DNA of 64,000 bases. Origin: Anaerotignum sp. MSJ-24. GTDB taxonomy: Bacteria > Bacillota > Clostridia > Lachnospirales > Anaerotignaceae. Positions 27,479-37,565 of the stretch are shown here, piece by piece. The position numbers and the translations under genes are program-made. Position 1 is the stretch's first letter, and each line of letters begins with the position of its first letter. The notes beneath the pieces were generated by a model, which was not told where the DNA came from, ran no database searches, and saw only the letters and a list, made by a program, of their open reading frames with translations. The stretch is from assembly GCF_018918145.1 (NCBI RefSeq), contig NZ_JAHLPX010000007.1, positions 372,001-436,000 of the forward strand. The letters are read 5' to 3'.

Positions 27479-28087
27479 ATGAAGGATTATTATTTATATG
27501 ATGATGTTCCTGTATTAAGAAATTTACTCAATATCAAGGACGAAAAACTCCTTCTTGAAGCTGAAAGCAATATCACATATATAAAGTTGTTGGATATTGA
27601 TGACAAAGTAAAGTCAGAGAATTTTGATTATGACAGATTGAAGAAAATTCATTTTTATATATTCGGTGATATTTATGAATGGGCAGGAAAAGAAAGAGGA
27701 ATTAATATCGTAAAAGGAGAACGTGTTCTTGGAGGAGATACTGTAAGATATTCTGATTCAAACTACATTGAAAGAGATATAAATAAGGCTTTAAAAGAGT
27801 TGAATAGTGTTAAATGGGAAGAATTAAGCATAGAGGAAACAGCAGATAAATTTGCTAAAATCATAGCTGCAATTTGGCAGGTACATCCGTTTAGAGAAGG
27901 AAATACAAGAACAGTAATTACTTTTGCAACACAGTTTGCCGAATATCATGGCTTTAAAATGAATAAATCGTTATTAAAAGAAAATTCAGATTATGTAAGG
28001 GATTCACTTGTAAAAGCTTCGGACGGTGAATATTCCGAGTATAACTATTTGATTCGAATAATTAAGGATGCAATTATACGAGGTTAA
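27479..28087 (+). CDS. Fic-domain AMP transferase toxin
   Basis: 202 residues. FDYDRLKKIHFYIFGDIYEW starts the Fic fold and HPFREGNTRTVITFA is the catalytic loop: His, Phe, acidic residue, Gly, Asn. The canonical HxFx(D/E)GNGRxxR is altered at the second Gly, which is Thr here. Fic proteins transfer AMP to target hydroxyls, and class I toxins of the VbhT/cell-filamentation type target gyrase and topoisomerase IV. The frame is intact. Base composition is slightly more AT-rich than the neighbours, which suggests acquisition. Confidence 0.88.
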   Translation: MKDYYLYDDVPVLRNLLNIKDEKLLLEAESNITYIKLLDIDDKVKSENFDYDRLKKIHFYIFGDIYEWAGKERGINIVKGERVLGGDTVRYSDSNYIERDINKALKELNSVKWEELSIEETADKFAKIIAAIWQVHPFREGNTRTVITFATQFAEYHGFKMNKSLLKENSDYVRDSLVKASDGEYSEYNYLIRIIKDAIIRG

Positions 28088-28252
28088 ATTTGATAGAAAT
28101 TTAGAAGATGATAATTATTATGTAGAATGTCACAAATTGCTGATATTCTCTTTGTTTTATTATAAAGATTTTGCAATTATAAAAGAATATGGAACGGATT
28201 AGAAATGTGTGCTAAAATAAACGGTAATCAGTTTGAAATCAGAGGTGATAAA

Positions 28253-29521
28253 ATGGCTAAAGAAACAAAATTATATAATATAGAGGAAGAAGAGGAAAGA
28301 GTTATTCTTGTTGCTGTCGAAGAGGACGGCACAGACGCAGAGTCATTTTTAAATGAGCTTGAGGAGCTGGCAAAAACAGCCGGTGCGGTTACTGTCGGCA
28401 GAGTTATACAGCGAAGAGAAAAAAGACATCCCGGTCATTACATCGGTAAAGGCAAAATCGAAGAAGTGAAAATGCTTATAAATGCTGTTGACGCAACCGG
28501 AATAATATGTGATGACGAGCTTTCGCCGGCACAGATGAGAAATCTTGAAGAAATGCTCGGAACAAAGGTTATGGACAGAACAATGCTTATACTCGATATT
28601 TTTGCCGCAAGAGCATTATCCAACGAAGGTAAAATTCAGGTTGAGCTTGCACAGCTTAAGTACCGTCTTACAAGACTTTCGGGACAGGGAACATCACTTT
28701 CAAGACTTGGCGGTGGTATAGGTACAAGAGGCCCCGGAGAAAAAAAGCTTGAAACAGACAGAAGATATATAAAAGACAGAATATCGGAGCTTGAAGGCGA
28801 GCTTAAAAATATCCAGACGCACAGAGAGCTTTTGAGAAACGGAAGAAATAAACGTGGAACGATCAGTGTATCGCTTGTCGGTTATACAAATGCGGGAAAA
28901 TCCACATTGCTTAACAGACTTACAGATGCCGGTGTGCTTGCCGAAAATAAACTTTTTGCAACACTTGACACAACAACGAGGAGTCTTAAGCTCCCCGGAG
29001 GTACAGAGATACTTCTTACAGATACAGTAGGATTTATAAGAAAATTGCCTCATCATCTTATAAGAGCTTTCAGAGCAACCTTGGAAGAGCTTAAATATGC
29101 AGATATACTGCTGCATGTTGTCGATGCCTCTAATCCGGACAGACAGGAACAGATGAATACTGTATATGATACACTTAAGGAGCTGGGCTGTGAGAATACA
29201 CCTGTGATTACGGTGTATAACAAGATGGACAGAGATGTAGAACTGCCGTTGACTATCGATTTTAATGCAAGATGTGAAGCAAGAATATCGGCACTCGACG
29301 GTAAAGGTGTTGAAGCAATGCTTGAAACAATCGAAAAGCTGATAAAGAGCTTTAAAAAGAGTATTAAGGTCTGTATTCCGTATAGTGACGGAAAGACAGC
29401 GTCAATGGTATACGGCAGATGTGAAGTGATAAGTGAAGAGCATACCGGTAACGGAATTCTCATGGAGTTATATGTTGATGAAGAAATGGAGAACCGTTTA
29501 AGTAATTATTTAGTAAAATAA
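28253..29521 (+). CDS. hflX: Ribosome-associated GTPase HflX
   Basis: 422 residues from ATG at 28253 behind AGAGGTGAT; the frame opens 16 codons earlier without a good site. The N-terminal nucleotide-binding domain has GHYIGKGKIEEV, the linker has SRLGGGIGTRGPGEKKLETD, and the G domain has VSLVGYTNAGKSTLLNRL, LFATLDTTTR, TDTVGFI and VYNKMD. HflX splits stalled 70S ribosomes, notably under heat or antibiotic stress. It is complete and of normal length. Confidence 0.96.
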   Translation: MAKETKLYNIEEEEERVILVAVEEDGTDAESFLNELEELAKTAGAVTVGRVIQRREKRHPGHYIGKGKIEEVKMLINAVDATGIICDDELSPAQMRNLEEMLGTKVMDRTMLILDIFAARALSNEGKIQVELAQLKYRLTRLSGQGTSLSRLGGGIGTRGPGEKKLETDRRYIKDRISELEGELKNIQTHRELLRNGRNKRGTISVSLVGYTNAGKSTLLNRLTDAGVLAENKLFATLDTTTRSLKLPGGTEILLTDTVGFIRKLPHHLIRAFRATLEELKYADILLHVVDASNPDRQEQMNTVYDTLKELGCENTPVITVYNKMDRDVELPLTIDFNARCEARISALDGKGVEAMLETIEKLIKSFKKSIKVCIPYSDGKTASMVYGRCEVISEEHTGNGILMELYVDEEMENRLSNYLVK

Positions 29522-29713
29522 TTGTAAACAAAATTTTTAAATAATCGACAATGTTTGCGTGAATTTTTCCGTATTACGCAAATAAAATCCTGATTATATT
29601 TGATTTATTATAATCAAGCTGTTGTTGGTGTCGAATTTTATCGTTATAAAATCGTTGCGTATATAGGAGTTGTGGATAATAATGTAAATATAACAATTAA
29701 TGGGGGAATACAA

Positions 29714-29968
29714 ATGCTGTGTGAAAAATTACTTATGTTCCACGGTAATAACGAAAAGGGGAACCGTTATTACATGTTGAAAAAAGATGTCGGCGATAAT
29801 GCCATTTACGGTATTATGATTTCTAATGAAAGGTTTATTGATTATGTCGCCGGTGTCAGTGAAAATCGTAAAGAGGTGGAAGAAATTCTGGAGTACTTTT
29901 CAAAAAATGATGTTTCACCGATTCATCTCGCTGAGGCGATTGACGAAGCCAAAGATATTAATGTATAA
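29714..29968 (+). CDS. Small conserved protein, DUF6514-like
   Basis: 84 residues from the ATG at 29714, 6 bases after ATGGGGGAA; the upstream open stretch to 29600 lacks a plausible site. YYMLKKDVGDNAIYGIMISN and SPIHLAEAIDEAKD suggest the small clostridial family DUF6514, of unknown function. It is acidic, with no membrane segment or signal. It is monocistronic and followed by a strong terminator. Confidence 0.7.
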   Translation: MLCEKLLMFHGNNEKGNRYYMLKKDVGDNAIYGIMISNERFIDYVAGVSENRKEVEEILEYFSKNDVSPIHLAEAIDEAKDINV

Positions 29969-30023
29969 CGAATTTAGAAATAAATGCTTTTATCCCCATA
30001 AAGCATAAATAGTGTTTTAAAAG

Positions 30024-30061
30024 AAACCCATCGGTAATGAATTGAATTACCAATGGGTTTT
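30024..30061 (+). terminator. Intrinsic terminator after the DUF6514-like gene
   Basis: AAACCCATCGGTAAT and ATTACCAATGGGTTT pair with one internal mismatch, ending in TTTT. Confidence 0.85.
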
Positions 30062-30096
30062 GTCATTTTTGTGTGAGTCAAAAATTAAAAATATGT

Positions 30097-31371
30097 TTAT
30101 TCATACTGGTCGGCGCTTTCATACATACAAGTTGTAGAACCAATTTCGCTTGTAAGTGAATTTCTGTTAAATAATACGTCTGCGTTGCAGTTTTCTATTG
30201 TGCTGCCTTCCGCACGTCCTGCAATGGCCCCGGGAGTTACGGCACCGTTTATTTCACCTTTTACAGAGCAGTTTGTTATTTTGAAAGCAGTTTCTTCTCC
30301 GTAATAATAAAGCCCTGTTCCGACGATACCGCCTACATGTGTTGCATTGTCTGCATCAATGCTGACAGTTACATTGCAGTTATTAATTACAGACGGATAA
30401 TTTGTCGTTGAAAAACCTTCTGTTTCAAGGCATACATCAGGATCGGAGTGAGTTCCGGCATATCCGCAAAGACCGCCTATTGCGTGTCCACCTTTGGCAG
30501 ATTTTATTGTTACGTCTGCTGTGCAGTTGGTTACGGAATCCATCATTTCAAGGCAGCCGCCAATGCCGCCAAGTCCGACAGGCTCGTTTCCTTCTGCTGT
30601 TATTGTGCCTTTGGCTGTGCAGTTGTCTATTGTTCCGCCAAAGCTTCCGCCGATTATAAGACCGCCGCATTCGGCAATATCGACTTGAATTATTCTGTCA
30701 TCGAATTGATTGTCACCGATTACAACAATATTTACATCTTCTGCAGAGCAATTTTTAACAGTACCTTTGTTTCCGCCGATTATGCCGCCTGTGCAGTTGT
30801 TTCCGGTTATTTCCGAATTGCCCGAAATATGAATATTGTCGGCAACACCCATGTTGTAGCCGATTACACCGCCGATGGCAAGCGATGTACCTTCGTTGGC
30901 TGTTATTACCGAATTTTCAACATTGAGATTTTCTATCACTCCGGCATTCATTCCGAAAAGGCCTGCACCACATATGAAATCATCTGTTGTATAGGTGAGG
31001 TTAGATACCGTATGCTCTAAACCGTCAAATGTTCCGAGAAAAAATGTTGTGTAGTTTTCCATATCGTTCATATTTCCGATAGGTGTCCAGTCTATTCCGC
31101 TTAAATCAATGTCGGCGGTAAGCTGAATGTATTTGTCTGCATAACCGCCTTCCGTACCTGAATTTACGCCTTCGGCAAAGGCAAGAAATGTTTCTGCATC
31201 GGAAATCTGATAAGGATCCTCTGCCGTACCTGTTCCTTCGCTGAATATTGAGCTGCTTTCGCTTTCGTTTTCTGCCGCAGCCGTTTCGGTTTTAGTATTG
31301 CTGCTTCCACAGCCGGACATAAGAGCTGTTGTTAAGCAGAGAGCTGTAAAAATTCCAACATATTTCTTCAT
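30097..31371 (-). CDS. Lipoprotein with GLUG-type beta-helix repeats
   Basis: 424 residues from ATG at 31369-31371, behind AGGAGGTAT. The signal ends in a lipobox (ALMSGCGSSN). After DPYQISDAETFLAFAEGV, a segment often found before such repeats, there are about eight imperfect repeats of 25-40 residues such as GGVIGYNMGVADNIHI and GGIIGGNKGTVKNC. These fit a right-handed beta-helix of the GLUG kind used in surface adhesins and glycan-contact proteins. It lies downstream of an AraC-type regulator on the same strand, 112 bases apart, and may be regulated by it. The ligand is unknown. Confidence 0.82.
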   Translation of the reverse strand: MKKYVGIFTALCLTTALMSGCGSSNTKTETAAAENESESSSIFSEGTGTAEDPYQISDAETFLAFAEGVNSGTEGGYADKYIQLTADIDLSGIDWTPIGNMNDMENYTTFFLGTFDGLEHTVSNLTYTTDDFICGAGLFGMNAGVIENLNVENSVITANEGTSLAIGGVIGYNMGVADNIHISGNSEITGNNCTGGIIGGNKGTVKNCSAEDVNIVVIGDNQFDDRIIQVDIAECGGLIIGGSFGGTIDNCTAKGTITAEGNEPVGLGGIGGCLEMMDSVTNCTADVTIKSAKGGHAIGGLCGYAGTHSDPDVCLETEGFSTTNYPSVINNCNVTVSIDADNATHVGGIVGTGLYYYGEETAFKITNCSVKGEINGAVTPGAIAGRAEGSTIENCNADVLFNRNSLTSEIGSTTCMYESADQYE

Positions 31372-31483
31372 AATATACCTCCTTATGTATCTGTCCATAT
31401 GTTATCTAAGACTAACTAATTAATATATTATGATTTAATAAAATTGTCGGCAACTCTTTGTGGACAGGCAATAATCCGAACGG

Positions 31484-32446
31484 TCAGCGTTTTTTGTATT
31501 CAGAAGGAAGACAGCCAAACTGCTTTTTAAAGCTTTCCGTAAATTTGCTTGGGTTGTCATAGCCCATTTTTGCGGCAACCTCTGTAACATTGTCACCGGT
31601 AAGTTTGAGCATAAGTGCGGCTGACTGCATTCTGTATGCTTTCATATATGAATATATTGATGTTCCGTATACACCCTTAAAACAGGACTTCATGGAAGTG
31701 AGAGGTATATCGAATATTTCAGAAAGCTCACGAAGAGTATAGTGATGTCCGATATTTTTTATCATAAATTTCTGCATTTCATGTATTGTTTTAACCTGAC
31801 TGCTTTGGAAATATCGTTTTTGAACAACATAATCTTCCGGTGTCATATCATTTAAGTACATTAAAAGTTCAAGTATTTTTATTTTTGCATAGTGTGATAT
31901 TGTTTCCGGAGATGTACTGTAAAGCTCGGAAAAAATATGTTCGATTTCTTTTGAACCCCTCAAAACAAAAAATGAATTATCATCACATAAACGGTTTATT
32001 ATGCTTTCAATATTTATATCAAGTTTTCCTATAATACTTTCCAGTTCAGATATTGTTTTGGTTGCCTCCGGGATATTAATTGTAATGGATATTCCGTGAA
32101 AATGAACAAATGGAAATGCGGTACGTTTTGTACATCTGGTCAGCCTGTGGATTGATAAATCTCCTGCACCTATGTATTGATAATCTCCGTTTTCAAATTC
32201 ACATTCAAAACGGCCTTCACGGCAGTGGTTGATTTCGATTGTATCTTTCTGAGGCAGTTTGTTTTCGTTTTTTCCGTCTTTCATGTGAAAATCGTTGTAG
32301 AAAATATTTATCCCGGGCATAAGCTCATATTGAGTTATAACACCGATGCCTGTGGAATTTTTGAAATTGTATATATTACAGCCGTTTTCTCCGGCTGTGC
32401 GCTGTATTTCGGAATCAAAAAAGTTTGTTATGGTATTGTTTTTCAT
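31484..32446 (-). CDS. AraC-family transcriptional regulator
   Basis: 320 residues. Residues about 220-320 hold the double HTH: YTLRELSEIFDIPLTSMKSC and VTEVAAKMGYDNPSKFTESF with the closing FGCLPSEYKKR. The N-terminal 200 residues form an effector domain of the type in siderophore- or small-molecule-responsive regulators (EINHCREGRFECEF). The effector is not identifiable. The neighbouring lipoprotein gene on the same strand is a candidate target. The promoter lies in the AT-rich 32,447-32,600 stretch. Confidence 0.92.
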   Translation of the reverse strand: MKNNTITNFFDSEIQRTAGENGCNIYNFKNSTGIGVITQYELMPGINIFYNDFHMKDGKNENKLPQKDTIEINHCREGRFECEFENGDYQYIGAGDLSIHRLTRCTKRTAFPFVHFHGISITINIPEATKTISELESIIGKLDINIESIINRLCDDNSFFVLRGSKEIEHIFSELYSTSPETISHYAKIKILELLMYLNDMTPEDYVVQKRYFQSSQVKTIHEMQKFMIKNIGHHYTLRELSEIFDIPLTSMKSCFKGVYGTSIYSYMKAYRMQSAALMLKLTGDNVTEVAAKMGYDNPSKFTESFKKQFGCLPSEYKKR

Positions 32447-32677
32447 TAGTATTACCTTCTTATCTCGTTAGTTTATACTAACTAATAATAGCATTAAATT
32501 GTCGCAAAGGCAATAAATTTGACTAAAAAAGCTATTCAATCATAAAAGTATAAATTTAAGTATTATTTATTGAAAATATAATATATAATCAGATTAATAA
32601 ATTTTTAATTTACTTGACTAAATATAAGCAATTATAAATGTGACACGATTAGTGTCGTCTATGTTGCACTCATTGTA

Positions 32678-32959
32678 TTGCCGCTTTATCCGAAACACGT
32701 TGATGGATATGTTTTTTCGGTAAATTTGCTTTCATATAAAGAAACATCCTCAGTAAGTATATTAATATATTGTATTTTGATTGGTTTGCTTATTTTATCG
32801 GGAATTATAAAAATTTTGATGACAGAATTAAAACCGGAAAAAGATCAAAGAGTACTTACAATTATTTCAATGCTTATCGGAACCTTGATGATTTTGCTTT
32901 TAGCGGTAACAAGAGAGGCTTATGCCGTAACTGTTGCATTTATTTTATTTATAATATAA
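32678..32959 (+). pseudogene. Small membrane-protein remnant or hypothetical gene
   Basis: An open frame of about 93 codons from TTG at 32678 encodes two to three hydrophobic segments (SILIYCILIGLLILSGIIKI, MLIGTLMILLLAV, TVAFILFII). The same frame stays open upstream to 32618 without ATG, GTG or TTG and without a ribosome binding site, so a complete N terminus is not apparent. It may be the C-terminal end of a decayed membrane protein. I do not recognise a family. Confidence 0.35.
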
Positions 32960-33013
32960 GGTAATGTTGTTGCTGAAATATGTGAAAACAGAAAATTAAT
33001 ATTTAACGCAGAA

Positions 33014-33048
33014 ACAGAGCAGACAGCCATAAAAGCCATCTGCTCTGT
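33014..33048 (-). terminator. Terminator hairpin after the minus-strand pair at 33,055-34,465
   Basis: ACAGAGCAGA and TCTGCTCTGT form a perfect 10-bp stem with inner GGCTTTTATGGCT pairing; the minus strand continues in TTTC. Confidence 0.7.
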
Positions 33049-33054
33049 TGTGCT

Positions 33055-33519
33055 TTACTCTCTTGCATTATTAAATCTGTCATTTGCGGTATTGAATATA
33101 TCGATTGTAAGCTGGATAAGATTTAAAGGTGATTTGCTTCCTTCCTGTGTTCCGAATTCGCTTTCTATATTAAGAACGATTTTCTGTATACTTTCGCTTG
33201 TAAGCTCTTCTCCGCAGAGGTCGGTGAAACGTCGCATATAATCAACGGCAATTCTTTTTGCCGCAAAGGTATCTATTCTGTCACCTCTGCCGACTCTTTG
33301 CGCAAGTATGTTTTCCATTGTGTCTATGATTTTGGGAGTAAGTGCCACAGCGGCATTTTCCACAAAAACGAAGTAGGTGAAGTACACAATGTAGTGTTCT
33401 CTTGTAAATTCACGTCCTTCCATATCATAAAGAGTTTGCATTCTTGTACAGCATTCGTCGGCTATTCTGAAAGCGGTTTCTTCGTTTGGAGTACATTCAA
33501 TAGTTTCAATTATTGTCAT
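33055..33519 (-). CDS. Uncharacterised soluble protein
   Basis: 154 residues, alpha-helical by composition, with no signal or membrane segment (begins TIIETIECTPNEETAFRIAD). I do not recognise the family. It overlaps the end of the lipid-kinase-like gene by 14 bases, so the two are translationally coupled and probably act together. It is acidic and has a pair of adjacent cysteines in DECCTRMQ. Confidence 0.65.
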   Translation of the reverse strand: MTIIETIECTPNEETAFRIADECCTRMQTLYDMEGREFTREHYIVYFTYFVFVENAAVALTPKIIDTMENILAQRVGRGDRIDTFAAKRIAVDYMRRFTDLCGEELTSESIQKIVLNIESEFGTQEGSKSPLNLIQLTIDIFNTANDRFNNARE

Positions 33520-34465
33520 TGCTTTTTATCCTCCTGTTTTTGATTTTTCGATATGTATATTCGGCACCTTTCGGTACTATAAATTTTATTGATTTTGGAC
33601 AGCATTTGAAATGTGCATTGCTGAATGTATGTATTTCTCCGTCAAGGCATATTCCCTGTGGTTTGCTGACGGAAATGTCAGCTTCTTTGCATTGAGTATA
33701 TTTGATGAAATCCTGAGCTTTTTTGTCTGTTATACAGGTTCCGTCGTGGTATTTCTTCAGAAATTGCAGTAATTTCAGTTTGCTTATGTTTTTGATGACG
33801 GCGATGTCAATAAGCCCGTTATCAGGAAGTGTAAGCGGTGATGAACAAAAACCGCCTCCGCAGTAATGTCCCTTTGCGGCAGTCATAAGCAGTGCATCGG
33901 TCGTTATATCAAGTCCGCTGTCGGTTTTTATGGTTATGTTAAAGCCCCAGTCTGAGAAAAATTCCTGAAAAAGCCCCTTTATATATGCGGTTGAACCGGA
34001 AGAACGCATTTTGTCGGCACGAATGACAATATTGCAGTCAAATCCGGTGTTTGCCATGTTTATTATCATGGTTGGTTTCCCGTTGTCTATTGTTGTTTCT
34101 ATTGTGTCCAGCTCCATTGATGTTCCGTCAAGCTGTGCTTTAATATCATAAAATTTTTGAGCCGGTGAAAAACAACGTGAAAAATCGTTTCCCGTTCCGC
34201 ATGGAACAAAGCCGGCCTCGGCATTGGAAAAAGAATATATTCCGTTCACTATCTCGTTAAGCGTGCCGTCGCCGCCGACTGCATAAAAACGGCATGGACG
34301 TCCGCTTTCGGCGATTTTATGCACAAAGGTTTTTGCACTGCCTTTTTCGGATGTAGTATGCAGATGACAATTTTTAAGGCTTGCGGCAAGAGCTTCTATT
34401 TGCGGAAGAACTCTTGCGGCAGAACCGCCGCCGGAGATAGGATTAACTATAAAATAATTGTCCAA
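33506..34465 (-). CDS. Diacylglycerol/lipid kinase family protein (YegS/DgkB-like)
   Basis: 319 residues. FIVNPISGGGSA at the N terminus, AVGGDGTLNEIVNGI and GFVPCGTGNDFSRCF are the nucleotide-binding and catalytic blocks of the DAGK_cat fold, and the C-terminal beta sandwich has GICLDGEIH. Enzymes of this family phosphorylate diacylglycerol or related lipids, in Firmicutes recycling lipid from lipoteichoic acid synthesis. The exact substrate is inferred only. It forms a two-gene unit with the uncharacterised gene downstream. Confidence 0.92.
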   Translation of the reverse strand: MDNYFIVNPISGGGSAARVLPQIEALAASLKNCHLHTTSEKGSAKTFVHKIAESGRPCRFYAVGGDGTLNEIVNGIYSFSNAEAGFVPCGTGNDFSRCFSPAQKFYDIKAQLDGTSMELDTIETTIDNGKPTMIINMANTGFDCNIVIRADKMRSSGSTAYIKGLFQEFFSDWGFNITIKTDSGLDITTDALLMTAAKGHYCGGGFCSSPLTLPDNGLIDIAVIKNISKLKLLQFLKKYHDGTCITDKKAQDFIKYTQCKEADISVSKPQGICLDGEIHTFSNAHFKCCPKSIKFIVPKGAEYTYRKIKNRRIKSNDNN

Positions 34466-34742
34466 TTTTGTATCACTTCCAAGAATTTTATAAATATAAT
34501 TTTAACATATAATGATAAAAAATACAAAAAAATATAAAGTTCTACAATAAAGAATTGACATTGCAAAATATTAAATTTTTACAGTAAATATTAATAAATT
34601 TATTTCATTATTAATGGCTAAAACGGTTGATTTTATGATATACTGAACAAGTGTTTTATAAAACGTATATATAAGAAATAAAAGAAAATAATTATGTTAA
34701 AATACATCTGGAAATTTGTAGAAATAACAGGGAGGCTAAAAC

Positions 34743-36014
34743 ATGACAATATATATATTAATTATGCTGATTATAATTGTTTGTTTTGGAATTGCCATAT
34801 ATCGTATGTACCTGTTGAACGTACATTTAAAGACTATGGAACAGCTTGTTCAATCGCTTGCTGATGGATACCTTGTTATTGATAAATATGGCATTATTGT
34901 TCGGCACGATGAAAAATTTATGGATATAATCGGCAAAAATAATGGTATAAGAGTAGGAAATAAACTCAATAATATAGCTGTGGAAAATAATTCCGATAAT
35001 AAAAATGTGCTGTCCAATATAATATCCGCAATGAATTCTTTGCAGAACAGCTTTTCCGGAACAAGCTATGAACAGTCTGTTGAAAAAATCAATGGAACAG
35101 AAACGAATATTTGTTACTATGTTGTTGAGATAAATCCGCTTATAATTAATAATAAGGCTTGCGGTTATACGATTTTATTCAGAGATGTAACCGAAATGAA
35201 GGCTGATATGCAGAAAATAAAGGAAAACCAGACCAGACTTATAGAAAATGAGCGTCTTATATTTCTTGGCCAGATGGTCGGCGGTATAGCACATAACCTT
35301 AAAACACCTATTATGAGCATATCCGGAAGTGCTTCGGCAGTGGAAAGACTTGTCGAGGAATGCAAGGAAAGCCTTGGCGATTCCGACGTATGCGAAGACG
35401 ATTACAGAGAAATATACGGCGAAATTGATGAATGGCTGGACAGAACAAAGACTGCCTGCGACTATATGTCCGATATAATTCAAACTGTAAAGGGTCAGGC
35501 AAGCAATGCAAATATGTCTGAGACATCATGGTTCAGTGTGGATAATACCGTTAAACAGGTTATTCTTCTTTTAAGACATGAGCTGTTGAACAGCGGATGC
35601 AGTCTTAAGACAGAGAGCGATTTTGATATAAAAAATGTACTTATATACGGAGATATTAACAACCTTGTGCAGGTAATGTCCAATCTTGTGGCTAATTCCA
35701 TAGACGCACAAAAAGAAAACGGAAATCACGATATTATTTTTTCTGTCGAAAAAACCGACGAAGGACTTAAGCTTAAGGTTAAGGACTACGGTTATGGCAT
35801 TACGGAAACGGTCAAAAAGCTGCTTTTCAAAAACATGGTTACGAGCAAAGGCAGCAAAGGCAGTGGACTGGGTTTATATATATCGAGTACGGTTATAAAG
35901 GTTAGGTTTGACGGAAAAATGTCCTATGAGGATAATCCGGAAGGCGGAACTGTTATGATAATTGAGATACCTATGAAGAATATAAAATTTATCGAAGAAG
36001 GGAGTGAGAGATAA
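34743..36014 (+). CDS. PAS-containing sensor histidine kinase
   Basis: 423 residues. One N-terminal membrane helix (IYILIMLIIIVCFGIAIYRM) is followed by a PAS-like domain (SLADGYLVIDKYGIIVRHDE) and a dimerisation helix with His184 in GGIAHNLKTPIMS. The ATPase domain has an N box (MSNLVANSIDAQKE), G1 (KDYGYGI) and G2 (SGLGLYISSTV). No extracellular loop is present, so the signal is sensed in the membrane or the cytosol. It ends one base before the response regulator starts. Confidence 0.93.
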   Translation: MTIYILIMLIIIVCFGIAIYRMYLLNVHLKTMEQLVQSLADGYLVIDKYGIIVRHDEKFMDIIGKNNGIRVGNKLNNIAVENNSDNKNVLSNIISAMNSLQNSFSGTSYEQSVEKINGTETNICYYVVEINPLIINNKACGYTILFRDVTEMKADMQKIKENQTRLIENERLIFLGQMVGGIAHNLKTPIMSISGSASAVERLVEECKESLGDSDVCEDDYREIYGEIDEWLDRTKTACDYMSDIIQTVKGQASNANMSETSWFSVDNTVKQVILLLRHELLNSGCSLKTESDFDIKNVLIYGDINNLVQVMSNLVANSIDAQKENGNHDIIFSVEKTDEGLKLKVKDYGYGITETVKKLLFKNMVTSKGSKGSGLGLYISSTVIKVRFDGKMSYEDNPEGGTVMIIEIPMKNIKFIEEGSER

Positions 36015-37565
36015 ATGCGAAAGAACAAAATTGTCCAGAAAACAAATGATATATCAATACTTGCACTTGATGATGACGAAATAATGACAGCTACTTTGCA
36101 GTCATATTTCCAATCGGTCGGTTTTGATGTGAAGACCGAAAATGATCCGATAAAGGCTGTTGAACGCATAAAGACAGAGCATTTTGACATACTCCTGCTG
36201 GATTTCCTTATGAGCCCCATTAACGGTGATGAGGTTGTTAAAAGAATAAGAGAATTCGACCATGACATATTTATAATACTTCTGACAGGCCATAAGAGTA
36301 TGGCTCCACCGATAAAAACAATACGTGAGCTTGATATTCAAGGCTATTACGAAAAAAGCAACAGGTTTGATGAGCTTGAATTGCTTGTTGAGTCATGCGT
36401 TAAATCAATTAAGCATATGCGTATAATAAATTCATATCAGAACAGCCTTCAGAAAATTCTGAACTGGATGAACGATCTTAACGGATATAAGAATATTAAT
36501 GATTTGACAGATACCATACTTAAACAATGTGCAGAGCTTCTTGATTGTGAAGATGTATGTATATATCTTAATAAAGAAAGTGTAAGAAATTATTATCTGC
36601 TTGTTGAAAAGGGAGTAAAGACATTTAACGGAATCGGTAAATATTCGGAAACGAAGCCTAATACAAACCATGAGGTTTCGGAAATTATAAGAGGTTCCAA
36701 TGAGAATAAAATAGTATATTTATATAATGATATGCTTTTTGCCGTACTTAAATCGGCGGAGGATAAGGTATTCGGCGTTCTTGCGGTCGGACCGGTTGAT
36801 ACAAATAAAGCAAATATTCAGCTTTTTGAGGTATATGCGGAGCAGGCGGTTGCTGTTGTTAAGAATCTAATTCTTCACGAAATTATAAATATAAGAAGCG
36901 TAGAGCTTGAAAAAATGTATGATACCATGCACGACAACTATATGGAAACGATTGACACAATGCGACAGATAGTTGATGCAAAGGATTATTACACAAGAGG
37001 ACATTCCGACAGAGTTTCGGCATATGCGGTGGCTTTGGCAAAGGCACTCGGAAAGAGTGACGATTTTGTACAGAGAGTAAGGATAGCCGGACTTTTCCAC
37101 GATGTAGGAAAGCTTGGTATACCGGACAACATATTACAGAAACCGGGACCGCTTACAGATGAGGAATATGACATAATAAAAACACACCCGGCAAAGGGAA
37201 AACAAATTATTTCATCATTATCTTCTTTTGATGATATATTGAATATAGTCGAGGATCACCATGAACGAATAGATGGAAAAGGGTATCCCAACGGTCTTAA
37301 GGGTGACCAGATACCGGATGAGGCAAAAATAATAAGTATTGCGGATACATTTGATGCAATGACATCCAAGAGAACCTATCGTAATTCGCTTACAACCGAA
37401 CAGGCTCTTGAGGAGCTTAAAAGATGCAGAGGTACGCAGTTTGATCCGCATATGGTAGATACTTTTGTCGATCTTATAAACAGCAACAGCGATCTTAGAA
37501 AGAAGCTGGACTGGACATTCAAAAGCCTTGATGTTTTAGAAAATAAAGAAAAAATAAAACAGTAA
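36015..37565 (+). CDS. Response regulator with HD-GYP phosphodiesterase domain
   Basis: 516 residues. The REC domain (SILALDDDEIMTATLQSYF, phosphoacceptor Asp in ILLLDFLMSP, LLTGHKS) is followed by a GAF-like region (about 130-300). The HD-GYP domain has YTRGHSDRVSAYAVALA, GLFHDVGKLGIPDNIL and HHERIDGKGYPNGLKGDQIP. HD-GYP proteins hydrolyse cyclic di-GMP (some cGAMP) with a metal centre. The gene directly abuts its kinase, so the pair should convert a signal into a drop of cyclic dinucleotide. All recognisable metal ligands are present. Confidence 0.95.
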   Translation: MRKNKIVQKTNDISILALDDDEIMTATLQSYFQSVGFDVKTENDPIKAVERIKTEHFDILLLDFLMSPINGDEVVKRIREFDHDIFIILLTGHKSMAPPIKTIRELDIQGYYEKSNRFDELELLVESCVKSIKHMRIINSYQNSLQKILNWMNDLNGYKNINDLTDTILKQCAELLDCEDVCIYLNKESVRNYYLLVEKGVKTFNGIGKYSETKPNTNHEVSEIIRGSNENKIVYLYNDMLFAVLKSAEDKVFGVLAVGPVDTNKANIQLFEVYAEQAVAVVKNLILHEIINIRSVELEKMYDTMHDNYMETIDTMRQIVDAKDYYTRGHSDRVSAYAVALAKALGKSDDFVQRVRIAGLFHDVGKLGIPDNILQKPGPLTDEEYDIIKTHPAKGKQIISSLSSFDDILNIVEDHHERIDGKGYPNGLKGDQIPDEAKIISIADTFDAMTSKRTYRNSLTTEQALEELKRCRGTQFDPHMVDTFVDLINSNSDLRKKLDWTFKSLDVLENKEKIKQ

